NCBI RefSeq assembly: GCF_023715705.1
Contig: NZ_JAMBOS010000029.1
Coordinates: 1 to 51,328 of the forward strand
Length of the DNA stretch: 51,328 bases
Reading direction: 5' to 3'
Source of the DNA: Halalkalibacter oceani
GTDB lineage: Bacteria > Bacillota > Bacilli > Bacillales > Bacillaceae_D
Part shown: positions 40,734 to 49,111 of the stretch, one piece after another
Numbering within the stretch: position 1 is the first letter of the stretch
Layout: every line of letters starts with the position of its first letter
Made by a program: the position numbers and the translations under genes
Notes under the pieces: generated by a model
The model's database searches: none
The model's input: only the letters and a program-made list of their open reading frames with translations
Told to the model about the DNA's origin: nothing

Positions 40734-42554
40734 ATGAACAGAAAAGTTGGCTTCTTTAAGTCGATTCGCTTTAAGCTGATTATTATTTATGTTCTCCTCC
40801 TTTTAATTGCGATGCAAATTATCGGCGTCTACTTTACCCGGCAGCTGGAGGATCAGCTTGTCGCCAACCATTTCGACTTATTGAAGGAACGGGGAAACCT
40901 CCTCGCCTATAATCTCACCAAGGAAATGACGGAAGTCCGGGAAGATCGCAGTACATTGACAACAGATATCCGCTCTTTGCTGCAGGATATTTTCTCGATT
41001 GAAAATGCCGAGGTTCAGGTCATTGACCAGAACCGGGTTGTGATCGGGACCTCCAACTTTCAAAACCGGCATATCGTCGGTCAGCAAAGCACGGAGGTCC
41101 GGGTGACACGCGCTTTGATCGGGACGCCGGATCAAACGATTTTGCGTGACCCGCAAACGGGCCATCGGATGGCGGTCCTCGCTGTTCCGATTGTGACTGA
41201 TGATGGACCGATTGGCGCATTATATATTGAAGCTTCGATTGAAGAAATCTATGAACAGGTGCAGGAGATTAACGGCATTTTGGCGAGCGGGGCATTCATT
41301 TCCTTAACGATTTCCGCCCTGCTGGTTGTCCTGTTGGCGCGGACGATTACGGCGCCAATTATTGATATGCGGAAGCAGGCACTGCGGATGGGACACGGAG
41401 ACTTTTCCCGTCAAGTAACGGTCTATAGTACAGACGAAATCAGTCAGCTGGCGATATCCTTTAATGAGCTGACGATGAAATTACACGATGCTACAGTGAC
41501 GCGTGACCGTGAGCAAAAGCGGCTGAAATCCGTGTTAACTCATATGACGGACGGCGTCATTGCGACGGATGAACGCGGACGGATCATTTTGCTGAATAAG
41601 CGGGCGGAGGAGCTGCTTTCAGTTGCTAGCTATCAGGTGATCGGGCAGCCGATTCTTGATGTCTTGAAGCTGTCGGAGAGTTTTGCGATTTATGATTTAT
41701 ACGATCAATCAGACTCGGTCTTGCTCGATTTTAGTACCGATGAAAGCGAATATATGCTGGAAGCCAATTTTTCCGTAATACAGGAAGAAAACGGACCGAT
41801 TAATGGGCTGATTACCGTGCTGCATGACGTGACAGAGCAGGAAAAAATTGAACAGGAGCGCCGTGAATTCGTTGCCAATGTTTCGCATGAGCTGCGGACG
41901 CCGCTGACGACGATGAAAAGCTATCTCGAGGCGCTTGAGGATGGAGCGATTGCCGATCCGGAAATTGCGCCGCGCTTTTTAGAAGTGACACAAAATGAAA
42001 CAGAGCGGATGATCCGCCTCGTCAATGATTTGCTCCAACTTTCGAAGATTGACAGCAGAGACTATAGGCTGACGCTGCAATGGATCGATTTTGGCCAGTT
42101 TTTACATAGCGTCATTGACCGTTTTGAAATGATAGCCGAGGAGAAAAATATCGAATTTTCCAGAGCCATCACCGCTCATCCAACCTATGTCCAAATTGAT
42201 CGCGATAAAATGACCCAGGTGCTCGACAATATTATTTCCAATGCGATGAAATACTCGCCGGAAGGAGGAAATGTTGTCATCACCCTGCTTCATCAAGGCC
42301 ATAATGTCCGGGTCAGCATCTCTGATCAGGGAATGGGTATTCCCCGGGAAAACCAGGGCAAAATCTTCGACCGTTTTTACCGTGTTGATAAAGCAAGGGC
42401 GAGAAGCGTCGGCGGGACAGGCCTCGGGCTGGCGATTGCCAAGGAGCTTGTCCATGCTCACCGGGGTGAAATCTGGGTTCAAAGTGAGTATGGAGAAGGA
42501 ACAACGATCTACTTTACATTGCCTTATTCCACATTCAAGGGGGAAGAGGAATGA
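40734..42554 (+). CDS. walK: Sensor histidine kinase WalK (YycG)
   Basis: 606 residues. Two membrane helices (about 14-33 and 182-204) flank an extracellular PAS-like domain. HAMP and cytoplasmic PAS domains follow, then HisKA with the phosphorylated His in FVANVSHELRTPLTTMKSY, and the HATPase with N-box NIISNAMKYSPEGG and G-boxes DQGMGIP and GGTGLGLAI. It acts with WalR and is restrained by WalH and WalI in B. subtilis. Its end overlaps walH by 4 bases. Confidence 0.97.
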   Translation: MNRKVGFFKSIRFKLIIIYVLLLLIAMQIIGVYFTRQLEDQLVANHFDLLKERGNLLAYNLTKEMTEVREDRSTLTTDIRSLLQDIFSIENAEVQVIDQNRVVIGTSNFQNRHIVGQQSTEVRVTRALIGTPDQTILRDPQTGHRMAVLAVPIVTDDGPIGALYIEASIEEIYEQVQEINGILASGAFISLTISALLVVLLARTITAPIIDMRKQALRMGHGDFSRQVTVYSTDEISQLAISFNELTMKLHDATVTRDREQKRLKSVLTHMTDGVIATDERGRIILLNKRAEELLSVASYQVIGQPILDVLKLSESFAIYDLYDQSDSVLLDFSTDESEYMLEANFSVIQEENGPINGLITVLHDVTEQEKIEQERREFVANVSHELRTPLTTMKSYLEALEDGAIADPEIAPRFLEVTQNETERMIRLVNDLLQLSKIDSRDYRLTLQWIDFGQFLHSVIDRFEMIAEEKNIEFSRAITAHPTYVQIDRDKMTQVLDNIISNAMKYSPEGGNVVITLLHQGHNVRVSISDQGMGIPRENQGKIFDRFYRVDKARARSVGGTGLGLAIAKELVHAHRGEIWVQSEYGEGTTIYFTLPYSTFKGEEE

Positions 42555-43894
42555 ATTACGAGCATATCAAAACCGGACTGCTAATCGGGCTAATCGCCTT
42601 AAGCATGGTGTTAACATGGAAGCTCTGGACCTTTCAGCCGAATTTCGCCCTGCTTGATGAAACGACACGCTATGTGTCGAATGAAACGATGAGCGAAGAG
42701 AGAAGGCTGACTGATCTGATCCTGCCTGAGCAGATGATTATTCATTATGGGGATCAGAAGAGCATGATTCCCCGCCAGACGGCAGAGTTTGAAGAGCTCT
42801 ATCAGGGGCTGTTAAATGCCAGTCTTGATGAAGGTGAACCGATGTCCGCCGGTCCTTTTCCGAAGGAAGGAGCAAGCGGCGGAATTGAGTTTGTCTTTCC
42901 TGCCTCATTGCCGATTGATATTTTTCTCGGACTGTTTCAGGTTGACCGTGAAGAAATGAGTATTCCGATCACAGCGGTGAACCGTTTGTATATCTACATT
43001 GATGAACAGTCGGAACAAGTGCGGATGCAGCTGCTTTCAAGTGAGGATGAGCCAATGGTAGAGTTGGATACAACGCTTGCACCTGGTGAGCTTGAAGAAA
43101 CGGTTGTGCGTGGAATCGAGGAATATCCAGCTGTGACCTCTCTGTCAGAAATGGATGAGACGTTGAAGTCTGTCAATAAAGCGATCTATTTCCCAGATGA
43201 GCCGCTGACAGCTGAAAGACTTTCATTTACCATTTCGCCAATACCGGGCGCGTTCTTCCGACAGTCATTATTTACTGATCCAGCTTCGGTCAAATATTAT
43301 CGCCAGTCTGGCAGCGAAGAGTCTTACACAGACGGAAACCGGATTATTAATATTAACAACAATGGTTTATTTATGGAGTATAATAATCCTATTTTTACGG
43401 GTACACAGGAACGGAGCAGTAAGCACATTATTTTAAGCAGCTATGAATTTATCAACGGTCACGGAGGCTGGTCCGATCAATACCTGCTGTCGCGCTGGGT
43501 GTCGACTGATGCCCGCGATGAAGCCGAATATCGGATGCATGTAAATGACTTGCCGGTCATTTCCTTCCAAGGACTTGATCAGATGAAGCTCACGGCAACC
43601 CGGTCAGGCAATCAAATTGAAAGCTATGCCCGTCCATTATTCGATTTAGACAGCAGTCCGATTGACGCGAGGCAGCAGGTTGAACTGCCGAGTGGCGAAC
43701 AACTTCTTGAACGGCTGCGTGATCAGGAATATTTTGATTTTCAGCGTTTACAGAAGGTTACGGTCGGCTATGAAATGATTATGCCGAACCCGTCCTTTGT
43801 AACGGTAAATCCATATTGGTTTATTCTCTATGATAACCATTGGCAGAAAGTAACCTTTAATGAGGAGGAGGGTGAAACGGATGGATTGGAGTAA
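42551..43894 (+). CDS. walH: WalRK regulatory protein WalH (YycH)
   Basis: 447 residues. One N-terminal membrane helix (GLLIGLIALSMVLTWKLW) is followed by a large extracellular YycH domain. In B. subtilis WalH and WalI form a membrane complex with WalK and hold it back. It overlaps walK by 4 bases and walI by 14 bases. Confidence 0.94.
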   Translation: MNYEHIKTGLLIGLIALSMVLTWKLWTFQPNFALLDETTRYVSNETMSEERRLTDLILPEQMIIHYGDQKSMIPRQTAEFEELYQGLLNASLDEGEPMSAGPFPKEGASGGIEFVFPASLPIDIFLGLFQVDREEMSIPITAVNRLYIYIDEQSEQVRMQLLSSEDEPMVELDTTLAPGELEETVVRGIEEYPAVTSLSEMDETLKSVNKAIYFPDEPLTAERLSFTISPIPGAFFRQSLFTDPASVKYYRQSGSEESYTDGNRIININNNGLFMEYNNPIFTGTQERSSKHIILSSYEFINGHGGWSDQYLLSRWVSTDARDEAEYRMHVNDLPVISFQGLDQMKLTATRSGNQIESYARPLFDLDSSPIDARQQVELPSGEQLLERLRDQEYFDFQRLQKVTVGYEMIMPNPSFVTVNPYWFILYDNHWQKVTFNEEEGETDGLE

Positions 43895-44657
43895 AACGAA
43901 AACAATCTTTATCGTCACCTTCCTCATCCTTAATTTATTTTTGACGTGGCAGCTCGTTGAAACGAACAGTGCCAATCAAATCAGCGTCATAACCGAAGCG
44001 ACAATTCAGGAGAGATTGAATCAAATGAACGTGACGATTGAGGCCGAGCTCCCGGAGGAAGAGCTGCCTGGCCGCCATGTTATCAGTAAAAAAGTCACTC
44101 TCACCGAAGAGGCCGCCGCGGGACTGGCCGAGCAACAAAGCCTCAGGCTGACAGAAGAGGGCGAAATTATCTCCGAACTGATCGAGCCGTACCCGACAAC
44201 TTCCGAGCAATTCTGGACGGAGCTACAGACCTTTTTGACGACGTATGTGTATCAAGGAGACGAGTACCGCTTCGGCCACTTTGATCCGGAGACGGGGCAG
44301 ATGAAGCTCTATCAGACATTTAAAGATAAAACAGCCTATACCTTTGATGAAGATCCTCTGGTGATTTGGTTTGACGATAACCAGCAAATTGTCGGCTATG
44401 AACAAAGCTATTACGAATTTGAAGACCTCGATGGCCGGGAGCGCGAAATGCTTTCCAGCTTAAAGGCACTGGAGGTCTTGTTAAATGACCAATTAATTAG
44501 AGCCAACCAGACCATTTCCAGCATTGAATTTGGCTATTACAGCTTTTTCAGCCCGCAAGGCGGCGTCCAGGTGTTTGCGCCGATGTGGAGAGTGATGGTC
44601 GAGGATGAGACGTACCTCGTCAATGCGATAGAGGGCTCTGTCCAGCAAATAACGTAG
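43881..44657 (+). CDS. walI: WalRK regulatory protein WalI (YycI)
   Basis: 258 residues. It starts [25 protein letters not shown], the single membrane helix typical of YycI, followed by an extracellular YycI domain similar in fold to WalH. An upstream ATG at 43860 is in frame but spans the ribosome binding site AGGAGGAGGGTG, so the ATG at 43881 is chosen. Confidence 0.94.
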   Translation: MDWSKTKTIFIVTFLILNLFLTWQLVETNSANQISVITEATIQERLNQMNVTIEAELPEEELPGRHVISKKVTLTEEAAAGLAEQQSLRLTEEGEIISELIEPYPTTSEQFWTELQTFLTTYVYQGDEYRFGHFDPETGQMKLYQTFKDKTAYTFDEDPLVIWFDDNQQIVGYEQSYYEFEDLDGREREMLSSLKALEVLLNDQLIRANQTISSIEFGYYSFFSPQGGVQVFAPMWRVMVEDETYLVNAIEGSVQQIT

Positions 44658-44670
44658 AAAGGGTGTTTCG

Positions 44671-45468
44671 ATGACACTGCGCTTTAGTGTACTTGCCAGC
44701 GGAAGCACGGGGAACGCGATTTATGTGGAAACGAACAAGCAGCGGCTTCTCATCGACGCCGGCTTGAGCGGTAAGAAGATGGATGAACTGTTTACCCATA
44801 TCAACCGCGATCCGAAAGAGCTTGACGGGATTCTTGTTAGTCATGAGCATAGTGATCATATAAAAGGAGTCGGCATCTTTGCCAGAAAGCATAAGCTGCC
44901 GATCTATGCCAATCAGTTAACATGGCAGGCGATGGAGGACCAGCTTGGCACAATTCCGATTGAACAGAAGTTCACGCTCGGCACAGGTGTGGTGAAGACA
45001 TTCGGCGACCTCGATGTCGAGACCTTCGGAGTTTCCCACGACGCGGCAGAACCGATGTTTTTCTGCTTTCATCACGAAGGAAAGAAGCTCGTGCTGGCTA
45101 CTGACATGGGCTATGTCAGCGAGCGGATTAAAGGAACGATTCGCGATGCCGATATGTACATATTTGAATCGAATCACGATTTAAATATGCTGCGAATGGG
45201 GCGCTATCCGTGGAATGTGAAAAGACGGATTTTAAGCGACGTTGGCCATGTTTCCAACGAGGATGCCGCGCTCGCTCTTTCTGAAGTAATCGGTGACCGG
45301 ACAAGCCGAATTTATCTGGCTCACCTCAGTCTCGATAATAATATGAAAGACCTTGCCCGCCTGTCTGTCGAACAAGTGCTTAAGCAGGAAGGAATGGCTG
45401 TCGGCGAGCAATTCGAGCTCTACGATACCGACCCGCACACCCCAACAGCACTGGCTGTCGTTTCCTAA
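44671..45468 (+). CDS. walJ: Metallo-beta-lactamase fold hydrolase WalJ (YycJ)
   Basis: 265 residues with a metallo-beta-lactamase fold. The zinc-binding motif HEHSDH is at about residues 57-62 in [12 protein letters not shown]. Later ligands are in LVLATDMGY and ESNHD, with a final HVSNEDA/LAHLS. YycJ proteins are related to exonuclease-type MBL enzymes and connect wall regulation to DNA metabolism in ways not fully settled. It is the last gene of the wal operon and is followed by a strong terminator. Confidence 0.95.
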   Translation: MTLRFSVLASGSTGNAIYVETNKQRLLIDAGLSGKKMDELFTHINRDPKELDGILVSHEHSDHIKGVGIFARKHKLPIYANQLTWQAMEDQLGTIPIEQKFTLGTGVVKTFGDLDVETFGVSHDAAEPMFFCFHHEGKKLVLATDMGYVSERIKGTIRDADMYIFESNHDLNMLRMGRYPWNVKRRILSDVGHVSNEDAALALSEVIGDRTSRIYLAHLSLDNNMKDLARLSVEQVLKQEGMAVGEQFELYDTDPHTPTALAVVS

Positions 45469-45470
45469 AA

Positions 45471-45512
45471 AAATGCCCCACAAGGAGTACTTTCTCTTGT
45501 GAGGCATTTTTT
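45471..45512 (+). terminator. Rho-independent terminator of the wal operon
   Basis: AAATGCCCCACAAG pairs with CTTGTGAGGCATTT with one mismatch, ending in six T residues. It starts 2 bases after the walJ stop. Confidence 0.9.
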
Positions 45513-45529
45513 ATCTTAATAGAGAACTG

Positions 45530-45568
45530 GGCAAAGGGAAAAGCTTTTGCGCCGGCCTCCAAGCAATG
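45530..45568. repeat. Intergenic hairpin with AAGCAATG tail
   Basis: GGCAAAG (45530-45536) can pair with CTTTTGC (45544-45550). GGCCTCC and then AAGCAATGAG (45561-45570) follow. The arrangement resembles the regions after noc (22656-22701) and jag (17324-17374). Confidence 0.4.
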
Positions 45569-45588
45569 AGCGTAACCGCCACAAGCGC

Positions 45589-46530
45589 TTATTCGCCGTC
45601 TAAGAAGCCTTCTGCAAAAATGTCCAGCAAGTATTCAAGTGTAATTGGGTCACTGTAGGTTACCGCTTTTGTCTCGATTTCAATCACATGACCATTTTGC
45701 ACCGCAGGAATGCTGTTCCACATCTCTGTTTCCATAAAAGCATTGTCTTCCCCTTGGTTTCTGCTCAGGACGATATAATCTCCTGCATATTCCGGGATCA
45801 CTTCCTGAGACAGCATATAATAGCCCTCGCCTAACGCATTCTCTTTCACCAGTTCGGGCATTCCAAGTCCCATCGCCTGGTAGAGAATTTCCGTACTGCG
45901 TGCCCAATCATCACCGAAGTCGGAAAAATCCTTGCCGTTCGTCTCCAGCACCGACACCGTGACATCCTCGCCGGCTTTTGCTTTTACCGCTTCACCAAGC
46001 TCTGTCGCCCGCTCAGAGAAGTCGTCAATCCACTGCTGCGCTTCCTCTTCTTTATTCAGCAATTTACCGATCTCAAGCTGTTGCTCCAAGTAGTCGAGCT
46101 TACCCCATGTATAGACGACGGTCGGGGCGATTTTTTCCAATTGGTCGAGATTTTCGGTAGTCGAACCGGCAATAATCAGATCCGGATTTTGCGAGATAAC
46201 CGTTTCCAGATCCGATTCGGAAACGACGGCAATATCCGTTAATTTTTCGGTGAAAAGCGGGTTCATGTTCGTCCATTGATCAACACCAACGATTGCGCCA
46301 TCAAGCGCCAATACATTCGGCGCATTTGTTAAGGCGACGATCCGCTGTGGATTTGCCGGAACGTCAATCGGCCCATTTTCCGATTCATATGTAACCATCT
46401 CCGAATTGTCCGCCTCATCGGCTGTATGTGTATCGTCTAAACCAGTATCAGTCGAATTGGTCTCACTGCCGCAAGCGCTGATAAAGGCGAGCATCCATAT
46501 CAACATTAGGATAAAAAGCTTATGTTTCAT
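45589..46530 (-). CDS. Iron-siderophore ABC transporter substrate-binding lipoprotein
   Basis: 313 residues. A lipoprotein signal peptide ends in the lipobox ISAC (Cys20), followed by an acidic linker and a type III periplasmic-binding fold of the FecB/FhuD/FeuA class (RIVALTNAPNVLALDGAIVGVDQW, NPDLIIAGS). It would capture a ferric siderophore outside the membrane. No permease or ATPase gene is nearby, so partners must be elsewhere. It lies on the minus strand between walJ and the HtrA gene and has a promoter with a Fur box. The ribosome binding site is GAGGAGGT. Confidence 0.9.
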   Translation of the reverse strand: MKHKLFILMLIWMLAFISACGSETNSTDTGLDDTHTADEADNSEMVTYESENGPIDVPANPQRIVALTNAPNVLALDGAIVGVDQWTNMNPLFTEKLTDIAVVSESDLETVISQNPDLIIAGSTTENLDQLEKIAPTVVYTWGKLDYLEQQLEIGKLLNKEEEAQQWIDDFSERATELGEAVKAKAGEDVTVSVLETNGKDFSDFGDDWARSTEILYQAMGLGMPELVKENALGEGYYMLSQEVIPEYAGDYIVLSRNQGEDNAFMETEMWNSIPAVQNGHVIEIETKAVTYSDPITLEYLLDIFAEGFLDGE

Positions 46531-46556
46531 TTCCCGACCTCCTCATAGATTTAATT

Positions 46557-46575
46557 AATAATGATTCTCAATATC
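46557..46575 (-). promoter_or_regulatory. Fur box
   Basis: AATAATGATTCTCAATATC matches the 19-base Fur consensus GATAATGATAATCATTATC at most positions. It lies between the -10 box and the start codon of the siderophore-binding protein gene, where Fur would block transcription when iron is plentiful. Confidence 0.8.
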
Positions 46576-46584
46576 ACATATTTC

Positions 46585-46613
46585 ACTATAAATTTTCTAT
46601 CTGCGCTTGTCAA
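46585..46613 (-). promoter_or_regulatory. Promoter of the siderophore-binding protein gene
   Basis: On the minus strand: a perfect TTGACA (46608-46613), a 17-base spacer and TATAGT (46585-46590), directly upstream of the Fur box. The rest of the gap 46614-46827, up to the HtrA gene, shows no further clear element. Confidence 0.75.
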
Positions 46614-46827
46614 TCATTTATCGCACGTATCAAGCTGATCGACTAATCTACCGCACGTGAAGGTCCTTTTTCCTCAGTCATTTTACATGGTTATGCGTCA
46701 TTTTTGTTGGGAATTATAGTAGAAGTATCAAAAATATATGAAAAACAGGATTCCAAGTGGCATTTTAAAATGCAGACATTATAATAAGAAGCAAATACAT
46801 CATATAAAAAAAGGATGGTGTGCAGTC

Positions 46828-48045
46828 ATGGGTTATTATGACGAACAAGATTATCAACGTCCTACTAGACAGAAAGGCTTAAAGCGCTTTTCTGGCCTAT
46901 CAGCTTTTTTTGGTGCTATTGTCGGGGGTCTGATTGTTTTATTGATGTTACCTGTTTTTTCAAATGCCGGCCTATTACCGTACAGTCTTGCAGACAATGA
47001 TACGGGTGATGAGGTAATCGAACCGAACATCCCTCAGGAAGGACTGGAAACGGTCAATGTCAACGTGAATTCTGATGTCGTGAAAGCAGTAGAAAATGTG
47101 TCTGATGCCGTAGTTGGAGTAATCAACATGCATCAGTCAAGCGTCTTTTCCCAGGAAGCGGGAGAAGGCACCGGATCAGGCGTCATTTACAAAAAGGCGG
47201 GCGACAAAGCCTTCGTCGTCACCAACCATCACGTTATTGACGGAGCCAATCAAATTGAAGTCAGTCTGGCAGATGGCACGCGCGTCCCGGCGACGCTGTT
47301 AGGAACAGATGTGATTACCGACCTTGCCGTTCTTGAAATCGACGGCAGCAACATCGAAACGGTCGCCGAATTCGGCAACTCAGACTTGCTACGTGTCGGA
47401 GAACCAGCAATCGCAATCGGCAATCCGCTCGGGCTGCGTTTCTCCAGCTCGGTAACACAAGGAATCATCAGTGCGACAGAACGCAGCATCCCTGTCGACT
47501 TAACAGGAAATGGCCAGGTCGACTGGCATGCCGAAGTATTACAGACAGACGCAGCGATCAATCCGGGGAACAGCGGTGGCGCCCTCGTCAATATTGAAGG
47601 CCAGGTCATCGGGATTAATTCAATGAAAATCGCCCAAGGCGCCGTCGAAGGAATCGGCTTTGCGATTCCAACAGGAATTGCCCTCCCGGTTATTGAGGAC
47701 TTAGAGCGCTATGGTGAAGTTCAGCGGCCACAGCTCGGGGTCGGCATCCGTTCGCTATCGGAAATCCCTAGCTTCCACTGGCAGGAAACATTGAAGCTGC
47801 CTGAAAGTGTGAAAGCAGGTGTCGTTGTCACAAGCGTCACGCCAATGTCACCGGCGGAGCGCGCCGGCTTGCAGGAGTATGATGTCATCGTAGAGATTGA
47901 TGGCGAAGAAATCGGCGACGGTCACGCTCTCCGCAAATTCCTATATACAGAACGCGAGATCGGTGACGAAGTCGAAGTCACCGTATACCGGGACGGCAGT
48001 AAGCAAACCGTCACAGTTCAGCTCGCTGAACAGCAAAATTTTTAA
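46828..48045 (+). CDS. htrC: HtrA-type membrane serine protease (HtrC/YyxA)
   Basis: About 405 residues, an S1C-family trypsin-like protease. One membrane helix (about 22-45), an extracellular protease domain and a C-terminal PDZ domain (about 300-400). The catalytic triad is visible: His in VTNHHVIDG, Asp in TDLAVLEI and Ser in NPGNSGGALVN. It handles misfolded exported proteins. An upstream ATG at 46738 is in frame, but the ATG at 46828 follows AAGGATGGTG and begins MGYYDEQDYQ, a usual family start. It follows the wal operon, as in B. subtilis. Confidence 0.95.
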   Translation: MGYYDEQDYQRPTRQKGLKRFSGLSAFFGAIVGGLIVLLMLPVFSNAGLLPYSLADNDTGDEVIEPNIPQEGLETVNVNVNSDVVKAVENVSDAVVGVINMHQSSVFSQEAGEGTGSGVIYKKAGDKAFVVTNHHVIDGANQIEVSLADGTRVPATLLGTDVITDLAVLEIDGSNIETVAEFGNSDLLRVGEPAIAIGNPLGLRFSSSVTQGIISATERSIPVDLTGNGQVDWHAEVLQTDAAINPGNSGGALVNIEGQVIGINSMKIAQGAVEGIGFAIPTGIALPVIEDLERYGEVQRPQLGVGIRSLSEIPSFHWQETLKLPESVKAGVVVTSVTPMSPAERAGLQEYDVIVEIDGEEIGDGHALRKFLYTEREIGDEVEVTVYRDGSKQTVTVQLAEQQNF

Positions 48046-48055
48046 CTAGATGAGA

Positions 48056-48095
48056 AACCGGCTACAAGCTCAAATCGCTTGCGGCCGGTTTTTTG
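48056..48095 (+). terminator. Rho-independent terminator of htrC
   Basis: AACCGGC pairs with GCCGGTT, the stem extended by AGC/GCT, followed by a T-run (TTTTTTG). Confidence 0.85.
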
Positions 48096-48183
48096 TTTTA
48101 TTAATTTAAGCTCATATAATTTTATCCATAGGCCAGAAATGGGTATGCTATAATGGAAGCGGACTAGAGAAAGGACGATTATC

Positions 48184-48348
48184 ATGACCTATTATGCCTG
48201 CCACGACCATATTGACATCGCGCTCGACACAGTCGTCGACGAGCACGAAAGCGCACCAATCATGACAGCTCTAACAGAGCAAGAAACGTTATCCACAGCA
48301 TGCAGCTTCTGTGAAAAAACAGCCAAATATAAGGTAGAAGCCGAATAA
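48184..48348 (+). CDS. CxxH/CxxC mini-protein
   Basis: 54 residues: MTYYACHDHIDIALDTVVDE, then HESAPIMTALTEQETLSTAC and SFCEKTAKYKVEAE. Cys6 with the nearby histidines and C40-x2-C43 suggest a zinc-binding fold. A CxxH/CxxC protein family of this size, of unknown function, is encoded just before rlmH in many Bacillus genomes. The start ATG follows AAAGGA. A perfect DnaA box, TTATCCACA, lies inside the coding region (48289-48297). Confidence 0.88.
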   Translation: MTYYACHDHIDIALDTVVDEHESAPIMTALTEQETLSTACSFCEKTAKYKVEAE

Positions 48349-48369
48349 TCACAATCCGCAATGTTGATA

Positions 48370-48391
48370 TGTGGATAACTGTTGTGGATAA
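48370..48391. promoter_or_regulatory. Pair of perfect DnaA boxes upstream of rlmH
   Basis: TGTGGATAA occurs twice (48370-48378 and 48383-48391), the exact complement of TTATCCACA, in the same orientation and 13 bases apart. A third perfect box, in the opposite orientation, lies 73 bases upstream inside the mini-protein gene. This is about 33 kb from oriC. Confidence 0.8.
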
Positions 48392-48418
48392 CCTTCCCCG
48401 AAAGGAGTTACAAACACT

Positions 48419-48898
48419 GTGAACATCACAATTCTTGCCGTCGGCAAGCTAAAAGAAAAATACTTAAAACAAGGCATCGCCGAATACACAAAGCGCCTCA
48501 GCGCCTACGCCAAGCTCGACATCATCGAAATCCCCGACGAAAAAGCACCCGAAAACCTCAGCCCCGCCGACAGCGAACTAATCAAACAAAAAGAAGGCGC
48601 CAAACTCCTCGCCAAAATCCCCGACGACGCCCATGTTATTGCACTTGCCATCGATGGAAAAATGAAAAGCTCAGAAGAATTAGCCGATATAATAGATAAA
48701 CTCGCCACTTATGGGAAAAGTAAAGTCGTCTTTGTCATTGGCGGTTCTCTCGGGCTATCCAATGAGGTGATGGAACGAGCAAATGAAAGTCTTTCATTTT
48801 CGAAGATGACGTTTCCCCATCAGCTCATGCGGTTGATTTTGTTGGAACAGGTGTATCGGGCATTTCGGATTGTAAGGGGAGAACCGTACCACAAGTGA
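48419..48898 (+). CDS. rlmH: 23S rRNA (pseudouridine1915-N3)-methyltransferase RlmH
   Basis: 159 residues, a SPOUT-class methyltransferase that modifies helix 69 of 23S rRNA. It begins [20 protein letters not shown] and has the SAM-binding knot [13 protein letters not shown] and the family-ending RGEPYHK. The start is GTG, with AAGGAG about 11 bases upstream. Between about codons 7 and 73 all pyrimidine-ending codons end in C; after that they are mixed. Its 3' end (RGEPYHK-stop) is the sequence that serves as attB for SCC elements in Staphylococcus. Confidence 0.97.
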   Translation: MNITILAVGKLKEKYLKQGIAEYTKRLSAYAKLDIIEIPDEKAPENLSPADSELIKQKEGAKLLAKIPDDAHVIALAIDGKMKSSEELADIIDKLATYGKSKVVFVIGGSLGLSNEVMERANESLSFSKMTFPHQLMRLILLEQVYRAFRIVRGEPYHK

Positions 48899-48979
48899 TG
48901 GTAAAACAAAGATATGAAGTAAGTGTAAGTCATAGAAATTTATGTCGATTAATTCAATGAAAAACAGAATTATTAGATT

Positions 48980-49010
48980 TTTTACCTAATTAATGGTATA
49001 TTTTACCTAA
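48980..49010 (+). repeat. Direct repeat TTTTACCTAA upstream of thsA
   Basis: TTTTACCTAA occurs at 48980-48989 and 49001-49010, 21 bases apart (two DNA turns), in the AT-rich gap between rlmH and thsA. A -10-like TATGAT lies at 49015-49020. This could be an operator over the Thoeris promoter. No good -35 was found. Confidence 0.45.
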
Positions 49011-49111
49011 CCTGTATGATAATAAAATCATAGAAATGTGGGTGAATAATTATTAGTACTTCCTTAGCTATATTTGAGAGAGCTATTTTAAAGGAACTTA
49101 GAAACGATAAC

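Noticed and set aside
48899-49111. A small separate gene between rlmH and thsA (ATG at 49036)
   Set aside because: The frame stops after six codons; it is more likely leader or the displaced start of thsA.
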